Origin: Lachnospiraceae bacterium
Lineage (GTDB): Bacteria > Bacillota > Clostridia > Lachnospirales > Lachnospiraceae
DNA: 64,000 nt
Assembly (NCBI GenBank): GCA_028692395.1
Contig: JAQUXP010000003.1
Location: 62,001 to 126,000 of the forward strand
Direction of reading: 5' to 3'
The notes under the pieces were generated by a model that did no database searches, was not told where the DNA came from, and saw only the letters and a program-made list of their open reading frames with translations. Made by a program: the position numbers and the translations under genes. Positions 17,688 to 27,520 of the stretch are shown in pieces (position 1 is the first letter of the stretch; each line of letters starts with the position of its first letter).

Positions 17688-18656
17688 ATGTCCTTTTCAA
17701 GTAACGTAAAAGAAGAGCTTTCAGAGCAGTTGTCTTCGGCGCGACACTGCCAGATTGCGGAACTTGCTGCAATTATCAGTTTTTGCGGCAGCGTCAGAAT
17801 TACAGAGAGTGACCGCTTTTCTATCCGCATCCAGACGGAAAATATTTCGGTTTCAAGAAAGTTCTTTACATTGTTGCGAAAAACATTTAAGATAGATACT
17901 GAAATCACTGTTCGGCGTGCACATAATCAAAGGAATACTCGCACTTATATTGTGGTGGTAACAGACCATGAGGATACAATCCGTATTCTGCAGGCGACAA
18001 AACTTTTGAATCAGGAGTCGGAGGTGGAAGAGAATCTCTCTTTACGACATAATGTAATTACGCAGAAACATTGTTGTCGCAGAGCTTTTTTGCGAGGGGC
18101 GTTTCTGGCAGCAGGATCTATCAGTGATCCTAATCGATTTTATCATTTTGAAATTGTTTGTGCGACGGAGCAGAAAGCGGAACAGCTTAGAGAACTAATC
18201 TGCGGTTTTGAGATTGATGCAAAGGTGATATTGCGGAAAAAATATTATGTGGTCTACGTGAAAGAAGGATCACAGATTGTAGAGCTGCTCGGTTTGATGG
18301 AAGCGAAAGTATCCCTGATGGAGCTTGAGAATGTCCGTATTTTGAAAGAAATGCGAAATACAGTGAATCGAAAGGTGAACTGTGAGACAGCGAACATCAA
18401 CAAGACGGTACATGCAGCAGTAAAACAGGTTGAAGATATTACTTACATCCGCGATACAGCGGGATTCGCAAGCTTGTCCCAGGGACTGGGCGAGATTGCA
18501 GAGCTACGGCTTCAATATCCGGAAGCAACCCTGAAGGAACTTGGCATGATGCTGACACCTTCTGTGGGGAAATCAGGAGTGAATCATAGATTAAGAAAGC
18601 TAAGCGGTATAGCAGAAGAGCTACGAGGAAACAAGGAGGAAAGTTATTATGATTAA
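17688..18656 (+). CDS. whiA: DNA-binding protein WhiA
   Basis: This 322-residue protein starts MSFSSNVKEELSEQ as WhiA homologues do. It has the N-terminal LAGLIDADG-like fold containing CCRRAFLRGAFLAAGSI near residue 130, then a C-terminal helix-turn-helix ending in LKELGMMLTPSVGKSGVNHR. Firmicute WhiA affects cell division and chromosome segregation, and in actinobacteria sporulation. It lies in the murB-rapZ-whiA-HPr cluster and overlaps the next gene by 8 nt, which argues for translational coupling. Confidence 0.95.
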   Translation: MSFSSNVKEELSEQLSSARHCQIAELAAIISFCGSVRITESDRFSIRIQTENISVSRKFFTLLRKTFKIDTEITVRRAHNQRNTRTYIVVVTDHEDTIRILQATKLLNQESEVEENLSLRHNVITQKHCCRRAFLRGAFLAAGSISDPNRFYHFEIVCATEQKAEQLRELICGFEIDAKVILRKKYYVVYVKEGSQIVELLGLMEAKVSLMELENVRILKEMRNTVNRKVNCETANINKTVHAAVKQVEDITYIRDTAGFASLSQGLGEIAELRLQYPEATLKELGMMLTPSVGKSGVNHRLRKLSGIAEELRGNKEESYYD

Positions 18657-18903
18657 GAAACCTATCGTGATTGAACTGAGCACAGGTATGGAGGCAAGAC
18701 CGGTTGCGATGTTGGTGCAGGTTGCAAGCCAGTTTTCCAGTGAGGTTTATCTGGAGACACCGGATAAAAGAGTGAATGCAAAAAGTATTATGGGTATGAT
18801 GGCACTGGGACTTGACACAGGGGAGTCAGTTACTGTTGTGGCAAATGGAGATGACGAGAAAAGCGCAGTTGACAGTGTTGAAAAATATCTGACAAATAAG
18901 TAA
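18649..18903 (+). CDS. HPr/Crh-like phosphocarrier-fold protein with Glu in place of His15 and Ser46 conserved
   Basis: This 84-residue protein matches HPr in length and fold. Its active-site loop reads TGMEARPVA, so the PEP-phosphorylated His15 is Glu15. The regulatory block RVNAKSIMGMMALG keeps Ser46, the target of HPr kinase. It therefore should not carry phosphate in the PTS but could be Ser-phosphorylated and act as a CcpA co-regulator like Bacillus Crh, which has Gln15. The same genomic neighbourhood (rapZ-whiA-crh) occurs in Bacillus. AGGAGG lies inside whiA. The Crh-like role is inferred. Glu15 may mimic phosphohistidine. Confidence 0.85.
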   Translation: MIKKPIVIELSTGMEARPVAMLVQVASQFSSEVYLETPDKRVNAKSIMGMMALGLDTGESVTVVANGDDEKSAVDSVEKYLTNK

Positions 18904-18925
18904 ATACTGCACTTAGATTTTATAC

Positions 18926-18960
18926 AGAGGGGCTGTCGCACGATGCGACAGCCCCTCTTT
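18926..18960 (+). terminator. Strong hairpin between convergent HPr-like and PAP2 genes
   Basis: A 15-bp GC-rich perfect stem (18926-18940 with 18944-18958) with the loop CGA. Only a short T run follows on either strand, but position between convergent genes supports termination. Confidence 0.7.
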
Positions 18961-18991
18961 GTGCAGACGATAATGCAAGTTCTCGAAAGGG

Positions 18992-19885
18992 TTATCGTCT
19001 GTTTTTCTTTTCCAGTTTTGTAAAAAGAAGGGGGTACAGAACCAGGATCCACAAAACGATGACAAAATAGCGGATACAGGAAAATACCAGAAGGGAAGGA
19101 AGCAGAGCTTTTCCCCCAAATTCGATGAGTGCTACACCGGCAATGCCTAACGTAAAACGAAGAATTTTATCCCTGGTGGTAGTTGGAACGGTGAAGTTGA
19201 TGTATCGACGTTCCAGATAGAAGCCGGCTCCAAAGGCAAGACCGGCACCACATGCTTTCAGACAGTCGGAGGCATTTTTTTCGTCCAGTATATTGTTTTG
19301 CAGCAGGATGATATCATAGACAATCAGCGCAGCTACGATGAGTGTTAACAAAACAGCGATCAACAGGTCATGGGACTTATCATTTTCCAGGTGCTTCCAC
19401 TGACTGCATACCATAGAAGTAATCAAAAAGGTTAGAATCATGGAAGTAAATACATCTTTGGGTGTATGGACACCCAGGTACATTCTCGAAAATCCGATAA
19501 GCAAAAATCCGATGACGCAGAGGATGCGCCACAGACTGCGTTTTGTCTGCCAGGCCAGAGTTGTGAAAAAAGAAGTTCCGCTCTGGGTATGACCGCTGGG
19601 AAAGGAATATCCGGTGGCAGCAGGCAGGGCAGAATCGACGGCTTTAAAATTGGGGTCCAGCACCCAGGGCCTTGGAATACGAAATGTGATCTTTAATCCC
19701 TGGATGGTAAGCCCGGACAGGAAATAAGAAAATCCCAGCTTATAGGCAAGATTTTTATTGCCTGACCAGAAAAACCAGCACACAAATCCGATTACAAGTA
19801 TTTCCTGTGCAAGATAAGTGACAAGCTGAAAGAAAAAATCGCCGGCAGGAATACGGTATTCCGCCAGAAAACGTAAAAAGTCCAT
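18992..19885 (-). CDS. PAP2-family membrane phosphatase
   Basis: This 297-residue integral membrane protein has the three PAP2 motifs: KITFRIPRP (KxxxxxxRP), SFPSGHTQSG (PSGH) and SRMYLGVHTPKDV (SRxxxxxHxxxD). The family dephosphorylates lipid phosphates such as phosphatidic acid or undecaprenyl pyrophosphate at the outer membrane face. The C-terminal half has further helices beyond the catalytic core. It lies 30 nt downstream of a GNAT gene on the minus strand and is probably co-transcribed with it. Lipid substrate unknown. Confidence 0.88.
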   Translation of the reverse strand: MDFLRFLAEYRIPAGDFFFQLVTYLAQEILVIGFVCWFFWSGNKNLAYKLGFSYFLSGLTIQGLKITFRIPRPWVLDPNFKAVDSALPAATGYSFPSGHTQSGTSFFTTLAWQTKRSLWRILCVIGFLLIGFSRMYLGVHTPKDVFTSMILTFLITSMVCSQWKHLENDKSHDLLIAVLLTLIVAALIVYDIILLQNNILDEKNASDCLKACGAGLAFGAGFYLERRYINFTVPTTTRDKILRFTLGIAGVALIEFGGKALLPSLLVFSCIRYFVIVLWILVLYPLLFTKLEKKNRR

Positions 19886-19915
19886 AGATCAAATGCTCCT
19901 TTCATAGGGGAAGTA

Positions 19916-20686
19916 TTACTCTTTTTCTGAGATATAATGCAGATTACGAGCCCGGAACCAGTAAGTATAAAAATAAGAAAATCCCAGGTGCTCATAAAGC
20001 TTTACTGCCGGGGTATTGCCGCTTACAACCTGAAGATAGGCATGGGCTGCGCCTTTTTTCAGCCCACGTTTCAGGATAGCAGTACAGAGAGAACGGGCAT
20101 ATCCAAGTCCCCTGTAAGCGGGATGCACATGGACTGCGTACAGTCCGATATAGTCCCGGTCCAGGATACCAAGGGCAGTTGCCACGATTTTTCCGTCCTT
20201 TTGTATGGAAGCACAGACTGTATCTTTTGGAATTGCCCGGTACATGGAGGGAACCACCATTTTATGCATAACATTTGTAGTGCCTTTCAGGAAAAAAAGA
20301 CTGTCAATCCAATTGGGGGGAATAAAATCCGTGATGGAAACATTCTGTGTAACAGAAGGAAGATGCGCTTTTTTCAGCTGCATGGTCATAACATCTGTTG
20401 TATGCTGAATCTGATATCCCCGTTCTTCCAGCATGGTGTCAAAAGAAGGCGATACCAGGGGACTTAGCTTAAAGATAGCAGGTGTACCCCAGTGTCGATA
20501 GATGTCTTCACAGTATTGTATTTTTTCCTCCAGTGGGATGGAGGAGGCTCCAATCTGTTCCACACTATTGGTTCGATGCGTATAAAAATAAGAAAAACGC
20601 AGAATCCAGCCATCATACAGCTGCATCTGATGGGAAGGCCAGGCGTTCAAAGATAAGTCCTCTATCGTTTTAATTGCGGATTCCAT
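19916..20686 (-). CDS. GNAT-family N-acetyltransferase
   Basis: This 256-residue protein has the GNAT acetyl-CoA block VHVHPAYRGLGYARSL and the C-terminal AVKLYEHLGFSYFYTY. An N-terminal extension of about 120 residues precedes the catalytic domain. I place the start at ATG 20686, since AAAGGA lies 9 nt upstream; a longer frame from 20740 lacks one. The substrate is unknown. It is the first gene of a two-gene minus-strand unit with the PAP2 phosphatase. Confidence 0.85.
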   Translation of the reverse strand: MESAIKTIEDLSLNAWPSHQMQLYDGWILRFSYFYTHRTNSVEQIGASSIPLEEKIQYCEDIYRHWGTPAIFKLSPLVSPSFDTMLEERGYQIQHTTDVMTMQLKKAHLPSVTQNVSITDFIPPNWIDSLFFLKGTTNVMHKMVVPSMYRAIPKDTVCASIQKDGKIVATALGILDRDYIGLYAVHVHPAYRGLGYARSLCTAILKRGLKKGAAHAYLQVVSGNTPAVKLYEHLGFSYFYTYWFRARNLHYISEKE

Positions 20687-20811
20687 GGGTACACGTCCTT
20701 TCAAACACACTCTAGTGAAAGTATAATGGACTCGTATCAAAGATTCAAGTAGAAATCTGTAATCTCGTCATATTTTGCTGAAAATACTCACCAGAGTATA
20801 GAGCGTCGTTC

Positions 20812-20840
20812 TTGCAAAAAAGAAGAAAAGGGGTTATAAT
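20812..20840 (+). promoter_or_regulatory. Sigma-A-like promoter for the 20964 gene
   Basis: TTGCAA (20812-20817), 17-nt spacer, TATAAT (20835-20840), 123 nt before the start of the signal-peptidase-like gene. Confidence 0.55.
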
Positions 20841-20963
20841 CGATACAGTGGCTGTCTATCGCCTGCATTTAGTAAAAGCTGGTAATGTAAAACAGAAACT
20901 ATTATAATAGGAAGAGACAGAAGCTTTTGGAATAGAAATGATGAAGACCAAGGAGAGTAACAA

Positions 20964-22343
20964 ATGTCAAAATTTTTGAAGATAATTGTAAACATATGTA
21001 TTATATGCTTCCTGCTTACAGGAGTTGCGCTGATTGTGCCCCAGCTTGTGGGCGTTACCACCGTTGTTGTTGACGATTCAGTCACAGAAAGCAATGTGGG
21101 TATCGGATCCGTGGTATATGCTAAGAAAGTCGAGCTTTCTGATCTGGGGGTTGGAGATAAGCTTCTTCGTTCCTCAAATACCAGCTGCTATGTGTCAAAG
21201 ATCACAGAGGCTGATCCCAAGACAGGTATCTATAAGGTAGAAGGTGCCGATGGGGCAGAAAGTGTGACCCTGCGTAATACAGCGGAAAAAACTTATATTG
21301 TAGTACCCGCAATCGGATTTGTGTCCATTGCCATGCAAAGCTTTGAAGGACGTATTATACTGGGACTTGTTCTTGCGGTTCTTGTAATCCTGTATATCCT
21401 CTCTGAGATCTGGAAGAAAAACAGTGAGGATGCAGAAGAGGATTTAGATACAGAGGAGAACGAGCAGGAAGAAAAATCCGGGAAGCAGAAAGAATCACAG
21501 GAGGACCTTCAGGAGACAGAAGCTGCTTCGAAGAATACCGAAAGTAAAACGGAAGAGGATTCTCTGCAAGAGCTGGAAACACCCCAGGAGGAAGCTCCTT
21601 TGGAGTTGATTCTTGAGGATGTTTCACAAACGCAGAAAACTGTAACACAGAATACAGCAACCATCAGTGAAGCGGAGCTGAAAGAACTGGAAAGTGCCAT
21701 GACAGGTGATTCAGTTCCGGAGGTGGAAGTGGAAGAGGAAGCTTTCGTGGAAAGTGGAGAAGCCGCAGAAATAGTGGAAGTGGAAACGGAAGAAGTGGAA
21801 GCCCCCTTGGAAGTACCGGATAAAGAGGAAATGGACGCCGATGTCGCTTTGGAAGCACCAAAGACAGAAGAGGCAGACCTTACTCCGGAAACTGTAAAGA
21901 CAGAAGAAAACAGAGTTGATCTGGAAACAAAAGCAAAGGCAGACAGTGTTGGCCAGGAAACAAAAGCAGAGGCAGACAGTGCTGACTCCGAAACAGAAAC
22001 TCAGGAAAACAGTGGGAAAGATGATTTGAAATTAACAGATGTGGCAGAAGACAGCCTGGAGGCGGCAATTATCCAGGCAGCAGCTGTGGCAGAAAGCGAA
22101 CAGGCCGAGGCACTTCGAGCTGCAGAAACCAGACCGGAGGTGACATTTGAGCCGCTTCCATCAGAAGAGACAGTAAAGCAGGAAGAAGAGCTGGAGGAAT
22201 CCAAAGGTCTTGCGATGCCGTCGCTGACCAAGGAGGAGATTCTCGAAAAGGCAAGAGCGGCAGGAGATGAACCAAATATAATTGAGGATCCGGAGCTTGG
22301 AGTTACCCTGATAGATTATTCGGATATTTTAGCAAAGAAATGA
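20964..22343 (+). CDS. Signal-peptidase I-like (SipW-type) membrane protein lacking catalytic motifs, with a long acidic tail
   Basis: This 459-residue protein has an N-terminal helix, an extracytoplasmic domain to about residue 115, a second helix (IILGLVLAVLVILYIL) and a ~305-residue Glu-rich cytoplasmic tail. The layout and spacing of VGIGSVVYAKKV, LGVGDKL and VVPAIGFVSIAM resemble the SipW/S26B signal peptidases. The SGSMEP serine motif reads DDSVTES, and the THR histidine region reads YVSKIT, so protease activity is unlikely. The tail is low complexity, with repeated ADSxxxETKAE-like units. AGGAGAG precedes the ATG. I infer a non-catalytic scaffold; role unknown. Confidence 0.6.
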   Translation: MSKFLKIIVNICIICFLLTGVALIVPQLVGVTTVVVDDSVTESNVGIGSVVYAKKVELSDLGVGDKLLRSSNTSCYVSKITEADPKTGIYKVEGADGAESVTLRNTAEKTYIVVPAIGFVSIAMQSFEGRIILGLVLAVLVILYILSEIWKKNSEDAEEDLDTEENEQEEKSGKQKESQEDLQETEAASKNTESKTEEDSLQELETPQEEAPLELILEDVSQTQKTVTQNTATISEAELKELESAMTGDSVPEVEVEEEAFVESGEAAEIVEVETEEVEAPLEVPDKEEMDADVALEAPKTEEADLTPETVKTEENRVDLETKAKADSVGQETKAEADSADSETETQENSGKDDLKLTDVAEDSLEAAIIQAAAVAESEQAEALRAAETRPEVTFEPLPSEETVKQEEELEESKGLAMPSLTKEEILEKARAAGDEPNIIEDPELGVTLIDYSDILAKK

Positions 22344-22447
22344 TGTAGCCATACATCACGAAATTGGATATACAACCGCACTTACCTCTAAGGTTAAGCA
22401 GAGATCGGTGTAGGCTATCGACGGACAGATGAATAGAAGAAATCCAC

Positions 22448-22483
22448 AAAAAGTGAGCAGTTCAAAAGACTGCTCACTTTTTG
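22448..22483 (+). terminator. Intrinsic terminator after the signal-peptidase-like gene
   Basis: A perfect 13-bp stem, AAAAAGTGAGCAG (22448-22460) with its complement at 22470-22482 and a 9-nt loop; the descending arm ends in five T. It isolates the upstream gene from the kdp operon. The rest of 22344-22611 shows no gene. Confidence 0.85.
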
Positions 22484-22611
22484 TATGCAAACATTGCCTG
22501 GTGCATCGTGCAGTCTTTATTTTTTCTTAAGCTTTTTTCTGGGCTTCCTAACACCAACTTGAAACTCAGTGATATACACTAAGGGAAGTCAAAAAGAAGG
22601 AGGAAGATTAT

Positions 22612-22701
22612 ATGCATATTTTAATACCTGTAATTGGCATTGTGGCAGTCATTATGCTGATTTACTATGTTTGTATTTTGATGAGAGGAGATCAAAAATG
22701 A
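22612..22701 (+). CDS. kdpF: KdpF-like small membrane peptide of the potassium ATPase
   Basis: This 29-codon gene begins at ATG 22612, with AAGGAGGA 9 nt upstream. It encodes a single hydrophobic helix (ILIPVIGIVAVIMLIYY) and a short charged tail ending GDQK. E. coli KdpF is also 29 residues and one helix, and stabilises the KdpFABC complex. Position directly before kdpA (37 nt) supports the call. Sequence identity with known KdpF is weak, so the call rests on size, topology, ribosome site and place. Confidence 0.7.
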   Translation: MHILIPVIGIVAVIMLIYYVCILMRGDQK

Positions 22702-22738
22702 TGAAGTATTCGAAAGGTAAAAGGGAGGCAAAACAATT

Positions 22739-24556
22739 ATGACACAGTCAGTCTTACAATACGTCCTGTATCTTGTGATCCTTGTGATCCTGGCGATTCC
22801 GCTGGGTGCGTATATTAAAAAGGTAATGTATGGAGAGAAAACTTTACTGTCCAAACTTCTGACACCATGCGAAAAAGCTGTGTACAAAATAATGCGGGTG
22901 CGGGAAGACGAGGACATGACATGGAAAAAATACCTGCTCTCTGTACTTCTGTTTTCAGGTTTTGGTTTTGTGTTTTTGTTTCTCTTACAGCTGATGCAGG
23001 GTGTTTTACCCGGAAACCCGCAAAACATTCCCGGCACCTCGTGGCACTTGTCCTTTAATACGGCAGCCAGCTTTGTGACAAATACGAACTGGCAGGCCTA
23101 TTCTGGAGAGTCTGCATTAAGTTATCTTACACAGTCACTTGGTCTGACGGTACAGAATTTTGTATCTGCAGCAACCGGAATCGCAGTTTTGTTTGCACTG
23201 ATTCGTGGTTTCACCAAAGTGAAAAAACAGGGACTGGGCAGCTTCTGGGTTGATATGACAAGAATTGTCATCCATATTCTAATTCCCTTAAACCTTGTCA
23301 TCGCACTGTGCCTGGCTGGCGGCGGTGTGATTCAAAATCTCAAGGGAGGCGAAAGCGTAACGCTGATGGAACCTGTTGCCGTGAGTGCGGATGGGGATAT
23401 CCTGGAAGGTGCGGTTATCGACACAGAAAACAACACAGTAATGCTGGATGGGGCAGTTGTGCCCGATGCCGAAATTGTAACGGAGCAATTTGTTCCCATG
23501 GGACCGGCGGCCAGCCAGGTAGCCATCAAGCAGACAGGGACAAATGGTGGTGGATTCATGGGTGTGAACTCTGCACATCCTCTGGAGAACCCCAATCCAT
23601 TTACGAACCTGATAGAAATGCTTTCTCTATTGCTGATTCCAGCTTCACTATGTTTTACATTTGGAAAAGCAGTAAAAAATAAAAAACAAGGTATTGCAAT
23701 TTTTCTTGCGATGTTTCTTATGCTTTGCGCTGCACTGAGTGTCATCGCTGTGAACGAGCAGATTGCAACACCCCAGCTTGCACAAAACGGAATGGTAGAT
23801 CTCAGCACGATTGACCAGGCCGGTGGTAATATGGAAGGAAAAGAAGCACGATTTGGAATCAGCGCTTCTGCAACCTGGGCCGCCTTTACAACGGCAGCTT
23901 CGAACGGTTCTGTCAACTCTATGCATGACAGCTATACTCCACTGGGTGGAATGGTACAGATGCTGCAGATGCAACTGGGTGAGGTTGTCTTTGGCGGTAC
24001 AGGCTGTGGACTCTATGGAATGCTGGCGTTTGCCATCCTAACCGTGTTCATTGCCGGTTTGATGGTTGGAAGAACTCCGGAATTTCTTGGGAAAAAAATC
24101 GAACCATTTGAAATGAAATGGTCCGTGGTAGTCTGCCTGGCAACGCCTATGGCTATTCTGGTGGGAAGCGGTATTGCCGTCATGGTGCCAGAAGTGGTGG
24201 AAAGCTTAAACAATGGGGGCGCACATGGATTTTCAGAAATTCTCTATGCCTATACCTCAGCCGGCGGCAATAACGGTTCTGCCTTTGCAGGATTTAACGC
24301 TAACACTGTGTTTTTGAATGTGTCCATTGGACTGGTAATGCTGTTTGCACGTTTCTTACCAATTGTGGGAACGCTGGCTATTGCGGGTAATCTTGCAGGC
24401 AAGAAAAAGATTGCGGTGACTGCTGGTACTCTTTCCACTACAAACACAATGTTTGTATTTCTGTTGATTTTCGTTGTACTGCTGATTGGAGCATTGAGTT
24501 TCTTCCCGGCGTTGGCGCTGGGGCCGATTGCCGAATTCTTCAGTAGTATGGTATAA
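22739..24556 (+). CDS. kdpA: Potassium-transporting ATPase, channel-like subunit A
   Basis: KdpA is the K+-selective subunit of the high-affinity Kdp pump, related to Trk/Ktr channels. The 605-residue length is normal to slightly long. It has about ten predicted helices and the fourfold selectivity-filter repeats, including [16 protein letters not shown] near residue 260 and GGTGCGLYG near residue 425. GGGAGG lies 10 nt before the ATG. It is followed by kdpB 13 nt downstream. Confidence 0.96.
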   Translation: MTQSVLQYVLYLVILVILAIPLGAYIKKVMYGEKTLLSKLLTPCEKAVYKIMRVREDEDMTWKKYLLSVLLFSGFGFVFLFLLQLMQGVLPGNPQNIPGTSWHLSFNTAASFVTNTNWQAYSGESALSYLTQSLGLTVQNFVSAATGIAVLFALIRGFTKVKKQGLGSFWVDMTRIVIHILIPLNLVIALCLAGGGVIQNLKGGESVTLMEPVAVSADGDILEGAVIDTENNTVMLDGAVVPDAEIVTEQFVPMGPAASQVAIKQTGTNGGGFMGVNSAHPLENPNPFTNLIEMLSLLLIPASLCFTFGKAVKNKKQGIAIFLAMFLMLCAALSVIAVNEQIATPQLAQNGMVDLSTIDQAGGNMEGKEARFGISASATWAAFTTAASNGSVNSMHDSYTPLGGMVQMLQMQLGEVVFGGTGCGLYGMLAFAILTVFIAGLMVGRTPEFLGKKIEPFEMKWSVVVCLATPMAILVGSGIAVMVPEVVESLNNGGAHGFSEILYAYTSAGGNNGSAFAGFNANTVFLNVSIGLVMLFARFLPIVGTLAIAGNLAGKKKIAVTAGTLSTTNTMFVFLLIFVVLLIGALSFFPALALGPIAEFFSSMV

Positions 24557-24569
24557 GGAGGTACCTATC

Positions 24570-26639
24570 ATGCCAACAAAACAAAATAATTCATTTACCG
24601 ATCCCAAAATGATCGGTAGAGCTGTCAAAGATTCCTTTTTAAAGCTATCGCCCAAAATCCAGGCCCAAAATCCTGTGATGCTGCTGGTTTATATCTCAGC
24701 TATTTTGACCAGTGTGCTTTGGATCGCATCTCTGTTTGGTGTAATGGATGCGCCTTCCGGCTACACGCTGGCCATCGCAATCATTCTCTGGTTTACCTGC
24801 TTATTCGCAAACTTTGCTGAGGCAATTGCAGAAGGGCGTGGTAAGGCACAGGCAGATGCCCTGCGTGCTGCAAAGAAAGATGTACAAGCACAAAAGATCC
24901 CTTCTGCTTCACAAAAGGAGCTTGTAACAACAGTTTCTTCCGCTACATTGAAAAAGGGTGATATCGTAATTGTAAAAGCAGGCGAACAGATTCCGGCAGA
25001 TGGCGATGTCATCGAGGGTGCAGCCTCTGTGGATGAAAGTGCCATCACAGGTGAATCCGCTCCCGTGATCCGTGAGGCCGGTGGTGACCGCAGTGCGGTC
25101 ACCGGAGGCACCACGGTGCTGTCCGACTGGATTGTAGTGCAGGTTTCCAGTGAGGCCGGTGAAAGCTTTTTGGATAAAATGATTGCTATGGTTGAGGGAG
25201 CCTCCAGGAAAAAAACCCCTAATGAAATTGCACTTCAGATTTTTCTTGTGGCACTGTCTATCATCTTTATTCTGGTAACGCTGTCACTATACACTTACTC
25301 GGTATTTTCAGCCAGGCAGGCAGGAAGTGAAAATGTCACATCCGTTACAACACTGGTTGCACTGCTGGTCTGCCTTGCTCCTACCACGATCGGGGCACTG
25401 CTTTCTGCCATTGGTATCGCAGGCATGAGCCGTCTTAACCAGGCGAATGTGCTCGCTATGAGTGGAAGAGCAATTGAAGCCGCCGGGGATGTAGATATTT
25501 TAATGCTGGATAAAACCGGCACAATCACTTTGGGCAATCGTCAGGCACATGCATTTCTCCCGGTTGACGGCACTGATCCCCAGGTACTTGCCGATGCAGC
25601 ACAGCTTTCCTCTCTGGCTGACGAAACGCCGGAGGGCCGCAGTATTGTTGTTCTTGCAAAAGAAAAGTTTGGACTGCGGGGAAGAACACTGTCCGATAAA
25701 AACATGACATTTATCCCCTTTACCGCCAAAACTCGTATGAGTGGCGTGGACTATGACGGATATGAGATACGAAAGGGTGCGGCAGATTCTGTCCGCAGTT
25801 ATGTGGAAGTAGCTGGTGGAACCTATACTGCCGATTGTGACCGTATTGTCAAGGAAATTTCCAATCAGGGAGGTACACCGCTGGTTGTCACAAGAGATCA
25901 TAAGGTTCTGGGTGTTATTCATCTTAAGGACATTATCAAGCAGGGCGTTCAGGAAAAATTTGCAGATCTTCGCAGGATGGGTATCAAAACCATTATGATC
26001 ACCGGTGATAATCCGCTGACTGCAGCGGCGATTGCAGCAGAAGCCGGGGTAGATGATTTTCTGGCAGAAGCAACGCCGGAAGGCAAGCTGGAGATGATTC
26101 GTGACTACCAGTCCAAGGGACATCTGGTGGCCATGACCGGGGATGGTACTAATGATGCCCCTGCACTGGCACAGGCAGATGTCGCTGTAGCTATGAACAC
26201 CGGTACACAGGCGGCGAAGGAAGCCGGCAATATGGTGGATTTGGATTCCTCACCCACAAAGCTGATTGAGATTGTGAGAATCGGAAAGCAGCTTTTGATG
26301 ACTCGTGGCAGTCTGACCACCTTTTCCATCGCCAATGATCTGGCAAAGTACTTTGCAATTATTCCGGCGTTGTTCATGGGTCTGTATCCGGGATTGGCTG
26401 CTCTCAATATTATGGGGCTTCATTCCCCGCAAAGCGCTGTGCTTTCGGCTATTATTTATAATGCGCTCATTATTGTTGCACTGATTCCTCTGGCGCTCAA
26501 GGGTGTTCGCTACCGTGAAGTATCTGCCGGAAAGCTTTTATCACGCAACTTATTGATATACGGTCTCGGCGGTCTTGCGGCACCTTTCGTATTTGTAAAA
26601 TTGATTGATGTTCTGCTGACGCTTTGCAAAATTGTATAA
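24570..26639 (+). CDS. kdpB: Potassium-transporting ATPase, catalytic subunit B
   Basis: P-type ATPase subunit that hydrolyses ATP to drive K+ uptake. The 689-residue protein has the phosphorylation site DKTGTIT (D314), [10 protein letters not shown] for the actuator domain, and [18 protein letters not shown] in the hinge. The start is ATG 24570 with AAGGAGG 9 nt upstream; an in-frame ATG at 24528 lies inside kdpA and has no such site. It contains the KdpB-typical [12 protein letters not shown] segment before the catalytic loop. Confidence 0.97.
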   Translation: MPTKQNNSFTDPKMIGRAVKDSFLKLSPKIQAQNPVMLLVYISAILTSVLWIASLFGVMDAPSGYTLAIAIILWFTCLFANFAEAIAEGRGKAQADALRAAKKDVQAQKIPSASQKELVTTVSSATLKKGDIVIVKAGEQIPADGDVIEGAASVDESAITGESAPVIREAGGDRSAVTGGTTVLSDWIVVQVSSEAGESFLDKMIAMVEGASRKKTPNEIALQIFLVALSIIFILVTLSLYTYSVFSARQAGSENVTSVTTLVALLVCLAPTTIGALLSAIGIAGMSRLNQANVLAMSGRAIEAAGDVDILMLDKTGTITLGNRQAHAFLPVDGTDPQVLADAAQLSSLADETPEGRSIVVLAKEKFGLRGRTLSDKNMTFIPFTAKTRMSGVDYDGYEIRKGAADSVRSYVEVAGGTYTADCDRIVKEISNQGGTPLVVTRDHKVLGVIHLKDIIKQGVQEKFADLRRMGIKTIMITGDNPLTAAAIAAEAGVDDFLAEATPEGKLEMIRDYQSKGHLVAMTGDGTNDAPALAQADVAVAMNTGTQAAKEAGNMVDLDSSPTKLIEIVRIGKQLLMTRGSLTTFSIANDLAKYFAIIPALFMGLYPGLAALNIMGLHSPQSAVLSAIIYNALIIVALIPLALKGVRYREVSAGKLLSRNLLIYGLGGLAAPFVFVKLIDVLLTLCKIV

Positions 26640-26709
26640 TTTTGCAGTGCCTCAGGGCAGCAATTTTAAGAATAACTGAGATTAGAGAGCTGATAGGAGG
26701 CTTTATACA

Positions 26710-27318
26710 ATGAAAGAATTTAAGAATGTGCTGCCGCGTGCAGCTGTTATGCTTGTAATATTTACACTTTTATGCGGCGTAGCCTACACCGGTATCGTGA
26801 CGGGTATTGCGCAGTTGATATTCCCCAAGCAGGCCAATGGCAGCATCATCGAAGTCGATGGCGTCAAATATGGCAGTGAATTGCTGGGCCAGTACTATAC
26901 CGATGATGCACATCTGTGGGGACGTATGATGAACATGGATGTCAGTACTTACAAGGATGCAGAGGGGAATGCGCTGATGTATTCTGCACCTTCCAACTTA
27001 AGTCCCGCAAGTGAAGAATATGAAGAACTGGTAGCGCAGCGCATCGAAAAGATCCAGGCTTCCAATCCGGAGCGGGCAGATACACCTATTCCGGTGGATC
27101 TGGTCACCTGCTCCGGCAGCGGACTTGACCCTGCTATTTCACCGGCAGCAGCTGAATATCAGGTGCCAAGAATTGCTGTTGCCAGCGGGAGAACGGAGGA
27201 TGAAGTGGGAGATATCATTGCACAATGCACCACCGGAAGATTTTTGGGCGTTTTCGGTGAGAAGACCGTCAATGTTTTGAAAGTGAATTTAATGCTGGAC
27301 GGAATTCTTTCAGAATAA
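26710..27318 (+). CDS. kdpC: Potassium-transporting ATPase, subunit C
   Basis: KdpC is the small one-helix subunit that stabilises ATP binding in the KdpFABC complex. The 202-residue protein has an N-terminal helix (residues ~10-30), then the diagnostic SNLSPASEEYEE and SGSGLDPAISPAAAEYQVPR blocks. AGGAGG lies before the ATG. It is 70 nt after kdpB. A candidate promoter and the kdpDE pair follow about 100-200 nt downstream. Confidence 0.96.
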   Translation: MKEFKNVLPRAAVMLVIFTLLCGVAYTGIVTGIAQLIFPKQANGSIIEVDGVKYGSELLGQYYTDDAHLWGRMMNMDVSTYKDAEGNALMYSAPSNLSPASEEYEELVAQRIEKIQASNPERADTPIPVDLVTCSGSGLDPAISPAAAEYQVPRIAVASGRTEDEVGDIIAQCTTGRFLGVFGEKTVNVLKVNLMLDGILSE

Positions 27319-27423
27319 CGCACAAAATTACTCCCCTTTTTTAAAATCACCTTGTAATTGGCCTGACAGGTTCAAATGCAGAGCGATCTTTTCTGCGACA
27401 ATTCGTAGGAGGCTGGTACGATA

Positions 27424-27432
27424 TGCTATAAT
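27424..27432 (+). promoter_or_regulatory. Extended -10 promoter candidate for kdpDE
   Basis: TGCTATAAT (27424-27432) is a perfect extended -10, in the kdpC-kdpD gap, 88 nt before kdpD. No good -35 is visible at the usual spacing. It would allow kdpDE expression independent of kdpFABC. Confidence 0.4.
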
Positions 27433-27520
27433 TCTTTATACAATCTTAATGTTGATGACAGGATACTTATCTATTCTTAAAAAACATAGGATTATAATAA
27501 TGAAAAAGGAAGGAAATAGA

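Noticed and set aside
22344..22611. Possible c-di-AMP (ydaO) riboswitch before kdp
   Set aside because: The conserved ydaO sequence blocks could not be found; only a terminator and the kdpF start are clear.
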